Part shown: piece by piece, positions 1 through 6,645 of the stretch
How positions within the stretch are numbered: the first letter of the stretch is position 1
Layout of the letters: the number at the start of each line of letters is the position of its first letter
Source of the DNA: Betaproteobacteria bacterium
GTDB lineage: Bacteria; Pseudomonadota; Gammaproteobacteria; Burkholderiales; Burkholderiaceae
Direction of reading: 5' to 3'
Length of the DNA: 6,645 bases
NCBI GenBank assembly: GCA_947468785.1
Contig: CANIMS010000090.1
Coordinates: 1 to 6,645 of the forward strand
The notes under the pieces: generated by a model
Seen by the model: the letters and a program-made list of their open reading frames with translations, nothing else
Told to the model about the DNA's origin: nothing
Database searches by the model: none
Program-made: the position numbers and the translations under genes

Positions 1-539
1 GGAATATGCTGCATTTCTACGCCAGCTTTCACTTCGAACAATGCGCCGGCCAAATGCTGTGCGGAACCATTTCCAGAAGAAGCGTAAGCAATCCCATTAG
101 GCTTTGCCTTGGCTAAGGCAACCATTTCTTTTACCGATTTTGCTGGGAAGCCAGGGTGAACTAAAAGTACATTTGGGTATTGCGCCAGAACGCCTAGAGT
201 TTTGAAGTCTCGATTTGGGTCATAGGGCAATTTAGGAAAAAGTGATGGATTTACAGAGTATGAGGAAGCATCCAGCATTAGCGTGTAACCATCTGCACTC
301 GCCTTGGCTACAAACGATGCAGCAATCTGTCCACTTGCTCCAGGTTTGTTTTCTACGACCACTGAAGTGCCCAGCGCCTTACCCAAAGGGCCCGCAATCG
401 TTCTAGCCATTAAATCGGCAGTGCCTCCAGGCGGATAGCTTACGATCAAGCTAATCGGTCGATTGGGCCATTCTTGAGCATGCAAGGGGTTTGCCAAGAG
501 CCATAAAAACAAAGAGAGCGATGCCGCAAGAAACTTCAT
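1..539 (-). CDS. Bug-family (TctC-like) periplasmic solute-binding protein, N-terminal part
   Basis: This is the extracytoplasmic receptor of a tripartite tricarboxylate transporter type system, which captures small organic acids in the periplasm. About 180 residues are visible of a family length near 320; the C-terminal half lies beyond the left edge. The start is the ATG at 539, with GGGGA five bases upstream. A Sec signal peptide covers residues 1-21 (MKF, then a hydrophobic stretch, LHA before the cut), and the mature chain begins QEWPNRPI. Family landmarks are the strand plus glycine turn SYPPGGTADLMAR (34-46), VVENKPGASG (61-70), DGYTLMLD (83-90), NPSLF (97-101) and the SGNGSAQHLAG segment (155-165). 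In betaproteobacteria these receptors are hugely expanded and often lack adjacent TctA/TctB membrane partners. The ligand cannot be read from the sequence. The divergent amidohydrolase suggests a carboxylate that is then hydrolysed, which is inference. Confidence 0.95.
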   Translation of the reverse strand, partial: MKFLAASLSLFLWLLANPLHAQEWPNRPISLIVSYPPGGTADLMARTIAGPLGKALGTSVVVENKPGASGQIAASFVAKASADGYTLMLDASSYSVNPSLFPKLPYDPNRDFKTLGVLAQYPNVLLVHPGFPAKSVKEMVALAKAKPNGIAYASSGNGSAQHLAGALFEVKAGVEMQHI

Positions 540-589
540 GGTGTCCCCAAGATCTAATTTAAGTAAGAATATAAAGTAGCATACTCAAT
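540..589. promoter_or_regulatory. Short divergent intergenic region between the Bug receptor and the amidohydrolase
   Basis: Only 50 bp separate the two start codons, so promoters for both genes must overlap or lie partly inside the genes. The AT-rich core holds a TATATT-like -10 candidate on the minus strand (573-568), about 30 bases before the receptor start. The receptor has a good Shine-Dalgarno. The amidohydrolase has only a weak purine stretch (573-579), so it may be poorly translated or leaderless. No convincing -35 boxes or operator palindrome were found. Confidence 0.4.
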
Positions 590-1360
590 ATGAAAATTGA
601 TGCCCATTTCCATATTTTTTTGGCCAAGACCATCAATCAGTCCCAGAGTCGCTATCCAATTCAATATGATGCCACCATTGATCAATGGCACTCAGTTGCA
701 ACTCCACTAGGCATTGACGGAGGCGTCATTGTTCAGCCTAGCTTTCTAGGGATCGATAACACCTTTTTATTGGCAGCAGTCAGTCAAAGTAAAGGCGCCC
801 TTAAAGGGATTGCAGTGCTCCCATCCAACGCGCCCAGATCGGCACTTGAAGAATTAAAAGAGCAAGGCGTTGTTGGGGTACGACTCAACTTATTTAGAGT
901 TTCAGACCCGCATTCAATGATTCGAAATTATTGGAAGCTCATTGAATTTATCAATGAGTCTGAAATGCACCTAGAGCTACATCATGATGATGGACTACTC
1001 AATACCCTGCTTCTAGAAATCCCTAGTGGCACAGAAATTGTGATCGATCATTTCGGCAGGCCTAAAACCGGCGAGGAATTTTTGCACGAATGTTCAGGCA
1101 TTCTGCAACACACCTCATCGCTTTGGGTAAAGCTCAGCGCGCAATATAGAACCCCCGGCTTAGATCATGCAAAGGTGTTGGGTTATTGGCTGGATAGAAT
1201 TGGCCCAACCAAGCTCTTGTGGGGAAGTGATTGGCCCCATACTGGCTTTGAAGCCGCTCAAGGATACGCACAACAATTCAATAGTCTGGATAGATTGGTT
1301 CATGATGAGAAATTGCTCAATCAAATACTCAGCACCAATCCAAAATATTTGTATTGGTAG
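590..1360 (+). CDS. Amidohydrolase-2 family hydrolase, 2-pyrone-4,6-dicarboxylate lactonase (LigI)-like
   Basis: A 256-residue TIM-barrel metal-dependent hydrolase of the amidohydrolase superfamily, in the branch containing LigI, which opens the lactone ring of 2-pyrone-4,6-dicarboxylate. The visible landmarks run in family order: the N-terminal HxH metal motif (DAHFHIF, H6 and H8), VQPSFLGIDN (48-57), GVRLN (96-100), VIDHFGRP (151-158, H154), VKLSAQYR (180-187) and LLWGSDWPHTGF (209-220, with D214 as the likely catalytic aspartate). It is somewhat shorter than LigI itself (about 290) but has every core motif and ends with the usual NPKYLYW. The protein is probably cytoplasmic, since no signal peptide is seen. 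ATG 590 is the only possible start, because an in-frame stop lies at 572-574. It diverges from the Bug receptor, a recurrent pairing in this group. The exact substrate is unknown: a lactone or cyclic ester of a carboxylic acid is likely, but true LigI activity is not established. Confidence 0.9.
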   Translation: MKIDAHFHIFLAKTINQSQSRYPIQYDATIDQWHSVATPLGIDGGVIVQPSFLGIDNTFLLAAVSQSKGALKGIAVLPSNAPRSALEELKEQGVVGVRLNLFRVSDPHSMIRNYWKLIEFINESEMHLELHHDDGLLNTLLLEIPSGTEIVIDHFGRPKTGEEFLHECSGILQHTSSLWVKLSAQYRTPGLDHAKVLGYWLDRIGPTKLLWGSDWPHTGFEAAQGYAQQFNSLDRLVHDEKLLNQILSTNPKYLYW

Positions 1361-1370
1361 AGCAAATCAA

Positions 1371-2954
1371 CTAAGACAAGCGCTGTATGTTGTTTGAGTG
1401 AGACCGAACAACAAACTTGGCCAATGTTTCAATGCTAGTTGTTTCTTCCTGTGCATCGCTAAGCACTCTCAGCGTTACCGTTAAATCTTTAGGAGTGAAA
1501 TCGGCTATGCCATACCCCTTTTTTGTTGCCTCAGCAAAAATAAAGTGTCGATTTTTGGCTAAGCGAGCATCTAGATACTTTCCGCCATTGCCAATAGAGT
1601 TAATACTAGTGCCGCAAAACTCTACGCCCAATATAGGGCTATCGAATTTATCGTAATCTGCTTTGATATAGCCAACCCAATTTTCATGAACATCTCCGCC
1701 AAAAATGACAAGGTTTTTCACCTGATTTTCAATAAATAGCTGGTCCATTCTTTTTCTTGCAGCTGGAAATCCATCCCAGCCATCGTTCCAAATCAGCAAT
1801 TGATCACCACTTGGAAAATAACGTTGTGCATATAAAGTAGGTTGGCCAATCACGTTCCAAATATTTTTATCGGCACCCCTCAGCTTGCCCGCCAACCATC
1901 TCTCTTGGTCACCACCCAAGATGCTTCGATCTTCTCTATTTAATTCAGGGCATCCTTTCGGATCAAAAATCGCTGAGCCACTGCCAGATGGGGTACATGC
2001 TCCAGGATCTCGATACTGGCGGTCATCCAACATGCAGATATTGGCTAATTTGCCAAATTGAAAATCTCCGTAGATGCGCATCTCAGCACCCTTCATGAGC
2101 CCATTTAAACCATCAATGAGCACGGAAGATTTCAGGGGCATATGTTCATAGTAGGCCTGATAAGCTGCAGCGCGTCGTTTAGGAAAATCTGAAACGTAGG
2201 GGCCAAATGTGCCGGGAGTTAATCCTGCATAGTCATTTTGTACCTCATGATCATCCCAAGTCATCAACCAAGGACAAGCAGCATGCATGGCTTGAAGATT
2301 CTCATCTTTTTTATAGAGCACATATCTTTTGCGATAGTCATCAAGAGAGATGATGGGGCCGCTGTCATGAGTTCTAACGCCCTTGCGACCAGGACCATAC
2401 TCGTAAATATAATCGCCCAAGAACATGACTAAATCGACTTTTTCACCGAGCATATGCTGATATGCGCTGAAATATCCATGCTCATAATGCTGACAAGAGG
2501 CATAAGCAAGTCTTAAATGATCAAGCTCCTGATTCGGGAGAGGAAGGGTTCTAGTTCTGCCCACTGCGCTCACTTGGCCGCCCACTAAAAAGCGATAGTA
2601 AAACCATTGGTTTGCAGGCAATTGACTTACTTCAACATGTACTGAATATGCCAATGCTGGTATGGCTAAGGAAATCCCGGATTGAATGGTTTGAGAAAAT
2701 TTTGGGTCTCGCGCCAACTCCCATCTAACCTCTATAGGCTCATTGGATAAGTTACTAGCAAACAATCTCTCATCTATTAATCGAGTCCACAACACAATTG
2801 ACTGGTCCGTAGGAGATCCACTTGCAACACCGAGAAGAAATGGATTTTTATCAAACTTTCTTTGTGCGCAAGCCCATCTCGAATAGGGCATCACTATGGC
2901 TGCCAACGACAGGGCTTTTAAAAGATCTCTTCGCGTTTTATAAAACTCACTCAT
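1371..2954 (-). CDS. phoD: PhoD-type alkaline phosphatase/phosphodiesterase, Tat-exported
   Basis: A 527-residue calcium/iron-dependent phosphatase of the PhoD family that releases phosphate from phosphomonoesters and diesters outside the cytoplasmic membrane. The N-terminus carries a twin-arginine signal (TRRDLLK, R8-R9, then a hydrophobic segment and ACA at about 28-30). An N-terminal beta domain follows (about 38-135; LGVASGSPTDQSIVLWTRL is the family opening), then the metallophosphoesterase domain. Visible ligand motifs are SCQHYEHG (C154), GDYIYE (D181, Y184), TWDDHEVQND (D234, D235, H236, N240) and GGDVHENW (D421, H423). The Cys-Asp-Tyr spacing matches my memory of the Bacillus subtilis PhoD iron site. 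CGTSINSIGNGG (447-458) is the usual C-terminal loop. The length is normal and the gene is intact. The start is ATG 2954; an in-frame stop lies nine bases upstream and the Shine-Dalgarno is weak. No Pho box was recognised upstream, so phosphate control cannot be read here. Confidence 0.95.
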   Translation of the reverse strand: MSEFYKTRRDLLKALSLAAIVMPYSRWACAQRKFDKNPFLLGVASGSPTDQSIVLWTRLIDERLFASNLSNEPIEVRWELARDPKFSQTIQSGISLAIPALAYSVHVEVSQLPANQWFYYRFLVGGQVSAVGRTRTLPLPNQELDHLRLAYASCQHYEHGYFSAYQHMLGEKVDLVMFLGDYIYEYGPGRKGVRTHDSGPIISLDDYRKRYVLYKKDENLQAMHAACPWLMTWDDHEVQNDYAGLTPGTFGPYVSDFPKRRAAAYQAYYEHMPLKSSVLIDGLNGLMKGAEMRIYGDFQFGKLANICMLDDRQYRDPGACTPSGSGSAIFDPKGCPELNREDRSILGGDQERWLAGKLRGADKNIWNVIGQPTLYAQRYFPSGDQLLIWNDGWDGFPAARKRMDQLFIENQVKNLVIFGGDVHENWVGYIKADYDKFDSPILGVEFCGTSINSIGNGGKYLDARLAKNRHFIFAEATKKGYGIADFTPKDLTVTLRVLSDAQEETTSIETLAKFVVRSHSNNIQRLS

Positions 2955-2995
2955 GCTGAAATACTACGCCTAAATCCAGTACTCTAAGGATGGTT

Positions 2996-3059
2996 TTTTC
3001 TAGTGAGTAATGCTGTATATTCCACTTCTAGAGGCAATTAGAGCCATCTCACTAGGAGA
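2996..3059 (+). promoter_or_regulatory. Inverted repeat enclosing the ribosome binding site of the outer-membrane protein gene
   Basis: The 8-base arm CTAGTGAG (3000-3007) is perfectly complementary to CTCACTAG (3048-3055). The pairing extends outward to 12 pairs (2996-3007 with 3048-3059) if two G-U pairs are allowed. The right arm contains the whole AGGAGA Shine-Dalgarno (3054-3059) of the gene starting at 3065, with a 40-base loop. A TATATT -10-like box sits in the loop at 3016-3021, and two TAGAG repeats lie 10 bases apart (3029-3033, 3039-3043). If transcription starts left of 2996, the arms could hide the ribosome binding site in the mRNA. If it starts after the -10-like box, the arms could instead be a two-site DNA operator. 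The repeat is seen directly; either function is inference. Confidence 0.45.
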
Positions 3060-3064
3060 CGCAA

Positions 3065-3760
3065 ATGCAAATTCGGTCCTTTGTTTACAGTTTGATCTTG
3101 TGCTGCATTTCATCAACGGCGATTGCACAAAACTCAAAATTTTCAGGTCCCTATGCTCAATTTGGTATTGGCTATCAAACTGCTTCGCCTTCATTCTCCA
3201 ATACCAGTCTGAGCGCAGCAGGGCAGAGCCTTACGCCAACTGTTTCTGTTTCAAACGCTAGCGGCTTTACCGGTACCGTTGCAGCTGGATATAACTTTTT
3301 CTCAGGCACGCCTTTATTACTAGGCCTTGGGATTGAATACACGCCATTTCCCACATCAAATGCCACTGCCTCTGCAAGCTATAGCGGAAGTGTTGGCACA
3401 TATCAAAACTCCGCCTCAGTTCACGTCAACAACTCATTAAATATTTTTATAGCTCCTGCATTGGCGCTGGATCAAAACAAGCTTCTATATGGAAAGGTGG
3501 GCTATACAGGCTCGAGCGCCAATGGCGTTAATACCGACTTTTATATGGGCGGTACTAGCCTTGGATTTGGTTATAAACAAATTATTAGTTCAGGATTCTA
3601 TGGATTTGCTGAATATAACTATGTCAATTACGGTAGCTTGAATCGCTCACTCAGCGGCAACTTGAAAACGCCAGCAAATGTCAGCGTTCCAGCCACGCTC
3701 AATTCAACTGTCACCGCCACCACCACAAACCTACTATTTGGCTTGGGCTACCAGTTCTAA
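3065..3760 (+). CDS. Outer-membrane beta-barrel protein (OmpA-like/opacity-type eight-stranded barrel)
   Basis: A 231-residue outer-membrane protein of unknown ligand. The Sec signal peptide spans residues 1-21 (MQIRSF, hydrophobic core, then AIA before Q22). The mature chain alternates short amphipathic strands with serine-, threonine-, alanine- and asparagine-rich loops. Clear strands include PYAQFGIGYQTA (29-40), FTGTVAAGYNFFS (68-80), LLLGLGIEYTPF (84-95), NIFIAPALAL (126-135), LLYGKVGYTGS (140-150), TSLGFGYKQI (164-173), GFYGFAEYNYVNYG (177-190) and the terminal NLLFGLGYQF. The last residue is phenylalanine, the classic signal for BAM-mediated insertion. About eight strands fit the small barrel families used as porin-like or adhesion proteins. 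The start is ATG 3065, with AGGAG six bases upstream inside an inverted repeat. It diverges from phoD and has no partner in its own direction. Its 3' end is one base from the end of the opposing lipoprotein gene. Confidence 0.88.
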   Translation: MQIRSFVYSLILCCISSTAIAQNSKFSGPYAQFGIGYQTASPSFSNTSLSAAGQSLTPTVSVSNASGFTGTVAAGYNFFSGTPLLLGLGIEYTPFPTSNATASASYSGSVGTYQNSASVHVNNSLNIFIAPALALDQNKLLYGKVGYTGSSANGVNTDFYMGGTSLGFGYKQIISSGFYGFAEYNYVNYGSLNRSLSGNLKTPANVSVPATLNSTVTATTTNLLFGLGYQF

Positions 3761-3761
3761 A

Positions 3762-3908
3762 TTAAAAGCCGATGCAAGCTACTGGCATATCCTGAAACGG
3801 CGTGCCAGGAATGCAGTTCACGCCCTCAGGCGAATAGCTTCTTGCAAGGCACCCGCTTAAAAGAAGCGTGAGTAGCAGTGTTATCAATAGTAGAGATCTT
3901 TTTTTCAT
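3762..3908 (-). CDS. Small lipoprotein, 48 residues, uncharacterised
   Basis: A complete 48-codon reading frame from ATG 3908 to TAA 3762-3764. The N-terminus is a textbook lipoprotein signal: MKKR, a leucine-rich core, and the lipobox LLSGC with the lipidated cysteine at residue 20. The mature peptide is only about 29 residues (LARSYSPEGVNCIPGTP and on), with two more cysteines at 32 and 45 that could form a disulfide in the periplasm. A GGTGA Shine-Dalgarno sits four bases before the ATG. It lies 64 bp downstream of the membrane-protein gene on the same strand, so it may be the last gene of that operon or have its own promoter. Aspartate at +2 is absent (leucine is present), so outer-membrane sorting by Lol is expected. 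I do not recognise a family. Signal peptide, ribosome site and exact fit between neighbours together argue strongly that it is a real gene. Confidence 0.8.
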   Translation of the reverse strand: MKKRSLLLITLLLTLLLSGCLARSYSPEGVNCIPGTPFQDMPVACIGF

Positions 3909-3972
3909 ATAGTCACCATTCAGAGCGAAGTTGGTCTTAATGTGGATTTAATAAAGAGTATTACAGATATTT

Positions 3973-4356
3973 TCACTTTTTGTTGATGCGGTCTTTTGCA
4001 TGCAAAAATAATTTTTTGCCAGTGACATTTAAAACCAAAGAAATCATTGCGGTAAATGCACCCGTAACAATTGCTTCTGTAGCGAAGCCTCCAAAATGAC
4101 TTGGGTGAACAATCAAGTCGGCCACAAATACCATTGCGCCTGTGATTGCGGCAACAATATATTTATTGCTAAACCAACGATGAGAAAAAAACGAGAGCAC
4201 TAATACGCCAAGCCCTGTTAGGAAACCGGTTTCGAGCGCCTTTTGAAGATGCCCCATGGTGGCTAACCAAATATTGCCCTGAACCATAACCAACAAGCAA
4301 GCTGGGGTGGCCTCACAAAATGGAGTAATAAATAATTTAAATTTTTGAGCAAGCAT
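3973..4356 (-). CDS. Small integral membrane protein, about four helices, unknown function
   Basis: A 127-residue hydrophobic protein for which I recognise no family. Predicted helices by eye are at about 17-35 (ACLLVMVQGNIWLATM), 44-59 (GFLTGLGVLVLSFFS), 65-83 (KYIVAAITGAMVFVADLIV) and 93-112 (TEAIVTGAFTAMISLVLNV). The basic tail (GKKLFLHAKDRINKK) suggests a cytoplasmic C-terminus by the positive-inside rule. Glycines recur within the helices (GFLTGLG, ITGAM, VTGAF), as in packed small transporters or channels, but no transport motif is visible. The start is ATG 4356, with AGGA six bases upstream. That Shine-Dalgarno touches the stop codon of the PP-loop gene, which implies translational coupling. 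No terminator-like hairpin follows its stop codon, so read-through to the lipoprotein gene is possible. Confidence 0.8.
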   Translation of the reverse strand: MLAQKFKLFITPFCEATPACLLVMVQGNIWLATMGHLQKALETGFLTGLGVLVLSFFSHRWFSNKYIVAAITGAMVFVADLIVHPSHFGGFATEAIVTGAFTAMISLVLNVTGKKLFLHAKDRINKK

Positions 4357-4364
4357 ATTGAATC

Positions 4365-6028
<1,664 letters not shown>

Positions 6029-6430
6029 TTAAGCTGTATCTTTGCGCTTCTGGCCTATCAGATCGGCATAGGCAATACATAGCCACTGACTATCTTGTCT
6101 TTTCCACACACTTAGGCGAGGTGAATAGTCTGGAGAAAGCTCTTTGCCATCGCGATACTCAAGAGCGGCAAGCCAAAAACTCATGATCAGGTTATCTCCA
6201 GATTGAGTAACCTTAAAGTCTTTAAATTTGACTGGTCCAAGATGCATCTCTTTCATCAAGGTCATGGCAGTTGTTCGATCACAAGCGCCATTCATACTGA
6301 CAAATTGACAGGCTGGATCTAGCATCATTTCCAGTGCAGCCCAATTTTTATCTTGTATGTATTGAACTGAAAGGCGCTCTAATTTCTCGGCTAGATCTTC
6401 AAGCTCATTTTGAGATAGTGGTTGATTCAT
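6029..6430 (-). CDS. SnoaL/DUF4440-like NTF2-fold protein
   Basis: A 133-residue single-domain protein of the cone-shaped NTF2-like superfamily. The pattern is typical: an N-terminal helix (QNELEDLAEKLERLSVQYI), a second helix with the WAALEMMLDP turn (30-39), a strand CQFVSMNG (41-48), a helix TTAMTLMKEM (53-62), then an antiparallel sheet including FKDFKVTQSGDN (69-80), LIMSFWLAALEY (81-92), PRLSVWKRQDSQWLCIAYADL (104-124). Members act as ketosteroid-isomerase-like enzymes, polyketide cyclases or plain small-molecule-binding domains; no catalytic pair can be assigned. The start is ATG 6430, with a strong GAGGGA five bases upstream. It is the first gene of the compact minus-strand operon, and its TAA abuts the ATG of the glycosyltransferase-like gene. 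No signal peptide is seen, so it is presumably cytoplasmic. Fold assignment is fairly confident; function is unknown. Confidence 0.82.
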   Translation of the reverse strand: MNQPLSQNELEDLAEKLERLSVQYIQDKNWAALEMMLDPACQFVSMNGACDRTTAMTLMKEMHLGPVKFKDFKVTQSGDNLIMSFWLAALEYRDGKELSPDYSPRLSVWKRQDSQWLCIAYADLIGQKRKDTA

Positions 6431-6503
6431 ATAATTCCCTCAATGGATTGAGATCATCATACAAGACTCTCCCCAAAGATTTTCTACTGATGAGGCAGAT
6501 AAA
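6431..6503 (-). promoter_or_regulatory. Leader region before the NTF2-like operon
   Basis: These 73 bp separate the EF-hand gene's stop from the first operon gene, both on the minus strand. The clear element is the GAGGGA ribosome binding site (6436-6441). I see no GC-rich hairpin with a T-run, so there is no recognisable terminator for the EF-hand gene. No convincing -35/-10 pair was found. The operon promoter is expected here or within the end of the EF-hand gene. Confidence 0.35.
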
Positions 6504-6645
6504 TTAAAACTTCAGCAAAGTCCATTCGCTCAAATTTAGTCTGCCGTCTTTATTTTTATCTGCGGCATCAAAATTCAGAACTGGTATACCTGCTTGCTGA
6601 GCTTCTTCACGAGAGACGTGCCCATCTTTGTTCTTATCAATGACA
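6504..6645 (-). CDS. EF-hand calcium-binding protein, C-terminal part
   Basis: The last 46 residues of a protein entering from the right edge, ending with TAA at 6504-6506. Two canonical 12-residue EF-hand loops are visible: DKNKDGHVSREE (6603-6638) and DKNKDGRLNLSE (6525-6560). Both have Asp at positions 1 and 5, Asn at 3, Gly at 6, a hydrophobic residue at 8 and Glu at 12, so both should bind calcium. They are joined by AQQAGIPVLNFDAA, and the protein ends WTLLKF. In proteobacteria, short secreted or periplasmic EF-hand proteins often have this layout, but the N-terminus, any signal peptide and any further EF-hands are outside the window. The frame is not a full ORF here because it has no visible start. 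It is transcribed toward the NTF2-like operon and could be read into it. Confidence 0.88.
   Translation of the reverse strand, partial: VIDKNKDGHVSREEAQQAGIPVLNFDAADKNKDGRLNLSEWTLLKF

Noticed and set aside
1167..1397. Overlapping plus-strand frame of 76 residues inside the amidohydrolase gene
   Set aside because: It has no family features, lies out of frame within a well-supported gene and has no good ribosome site.
1388..1413. Perfect 7-base inverted repeat (TGTTGTT and AACAACA, 12-base spacer) as a terminator for the amidohydrolase
   Set aside because: The stem is AT-rich, has no following T-run on the plus strand, and lies inside the phoD coding sequence, where Asn and Val/Val codons explain it.
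2955..3064. Pho box controlling phoD
   Set aside because: No pair of CTGTCAT-like repeats spaced 11 bases apart was seen on either strand; only a lone CTGTAT occurs.
3010..3366. Additional frames (83 aa plus strand, 64 and 63 aa minus strand) around the outer-membrane protein start
   Set aside because: All overlap the signal peptide and first strands of a strongly supported gene and show no coherent protein features.
3899..3905. Run of seven T on the plus strand as an intrinsic terminator downstream of the outer-membrane protein gene
   Set aside because: No GC-rich hairpin precedes it, and it is explained by the Lys codons after the ATG of the minus-strand lipoprotein gene.

Overview
The window looks like chromosomal DNA from a freshwater betaproteobacterium of the Burkholderiaceae, most like Polynucleobacter. 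This is inferred from moderate to low GC, very tight gene packing, a Bug-type tripartite tricarboxylate receptor next to a PDC-lactonase-like amidohydrolase, and a Tat-exported PhoD phosphatase. No search was possible, so the genus is a guess. No mobile elements, tRNA or rRNA genes, CRISPR arrays or phage genes were seen.

Layout: (1) 1-539 (minus) is the N-terminal part of a Bug-family periplasmic solute-binding protein. It diverges across 50 bp from a LigI-like amidohydrolase (590-1360, plus), which suggests uptake and hydrolysis of a small carboxylate. (2) A PhoD-type phosphatase/phosphodiesterase (1371-2954, minus) converges on the amidohydrolase with 10 bp between them. (3) Divergent from phoD is an outer-membrane beta-barrel protein (3065-3760, plus). 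Its strong Shine-Dalgarno lies in one arm of a long inverted repeat. (4) One base past its stop codon, on the minus strand, ends a 48-codon lipoprotein gene (3762-3908), small enough to be missed by length cut-offs.

(5) A compact minus-strand operon follows (6430 down to 3973): an NTF2/SnoaL-like protein, a GT-B glycosyltransferase-like protein, a fusion of a Cys-rich DUF5522-type domain to a Dph6-like PP-loop ATP pyrophosphatase, and a small four-helix membrane protein. The junctions are TAA|ATG, a 4-base TTGA overlap with a TTG start, and an 8-bp gap in which the Shine-Dalgarno touches the upstream stop codon, so translation is probably coupled. The lipoprotein may be a fifth, more loosely attached member. 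(6) The right edge (6504-6645, minus) holds the C-terminus of an EF-hand protein.

Most genes belong to recognisable families. The least explained parts are the DUF5522/PP-loop fusion with its operon partners, the small lipoprotein, and the inverted repeat over the porin-like gene's ribosome binding site.
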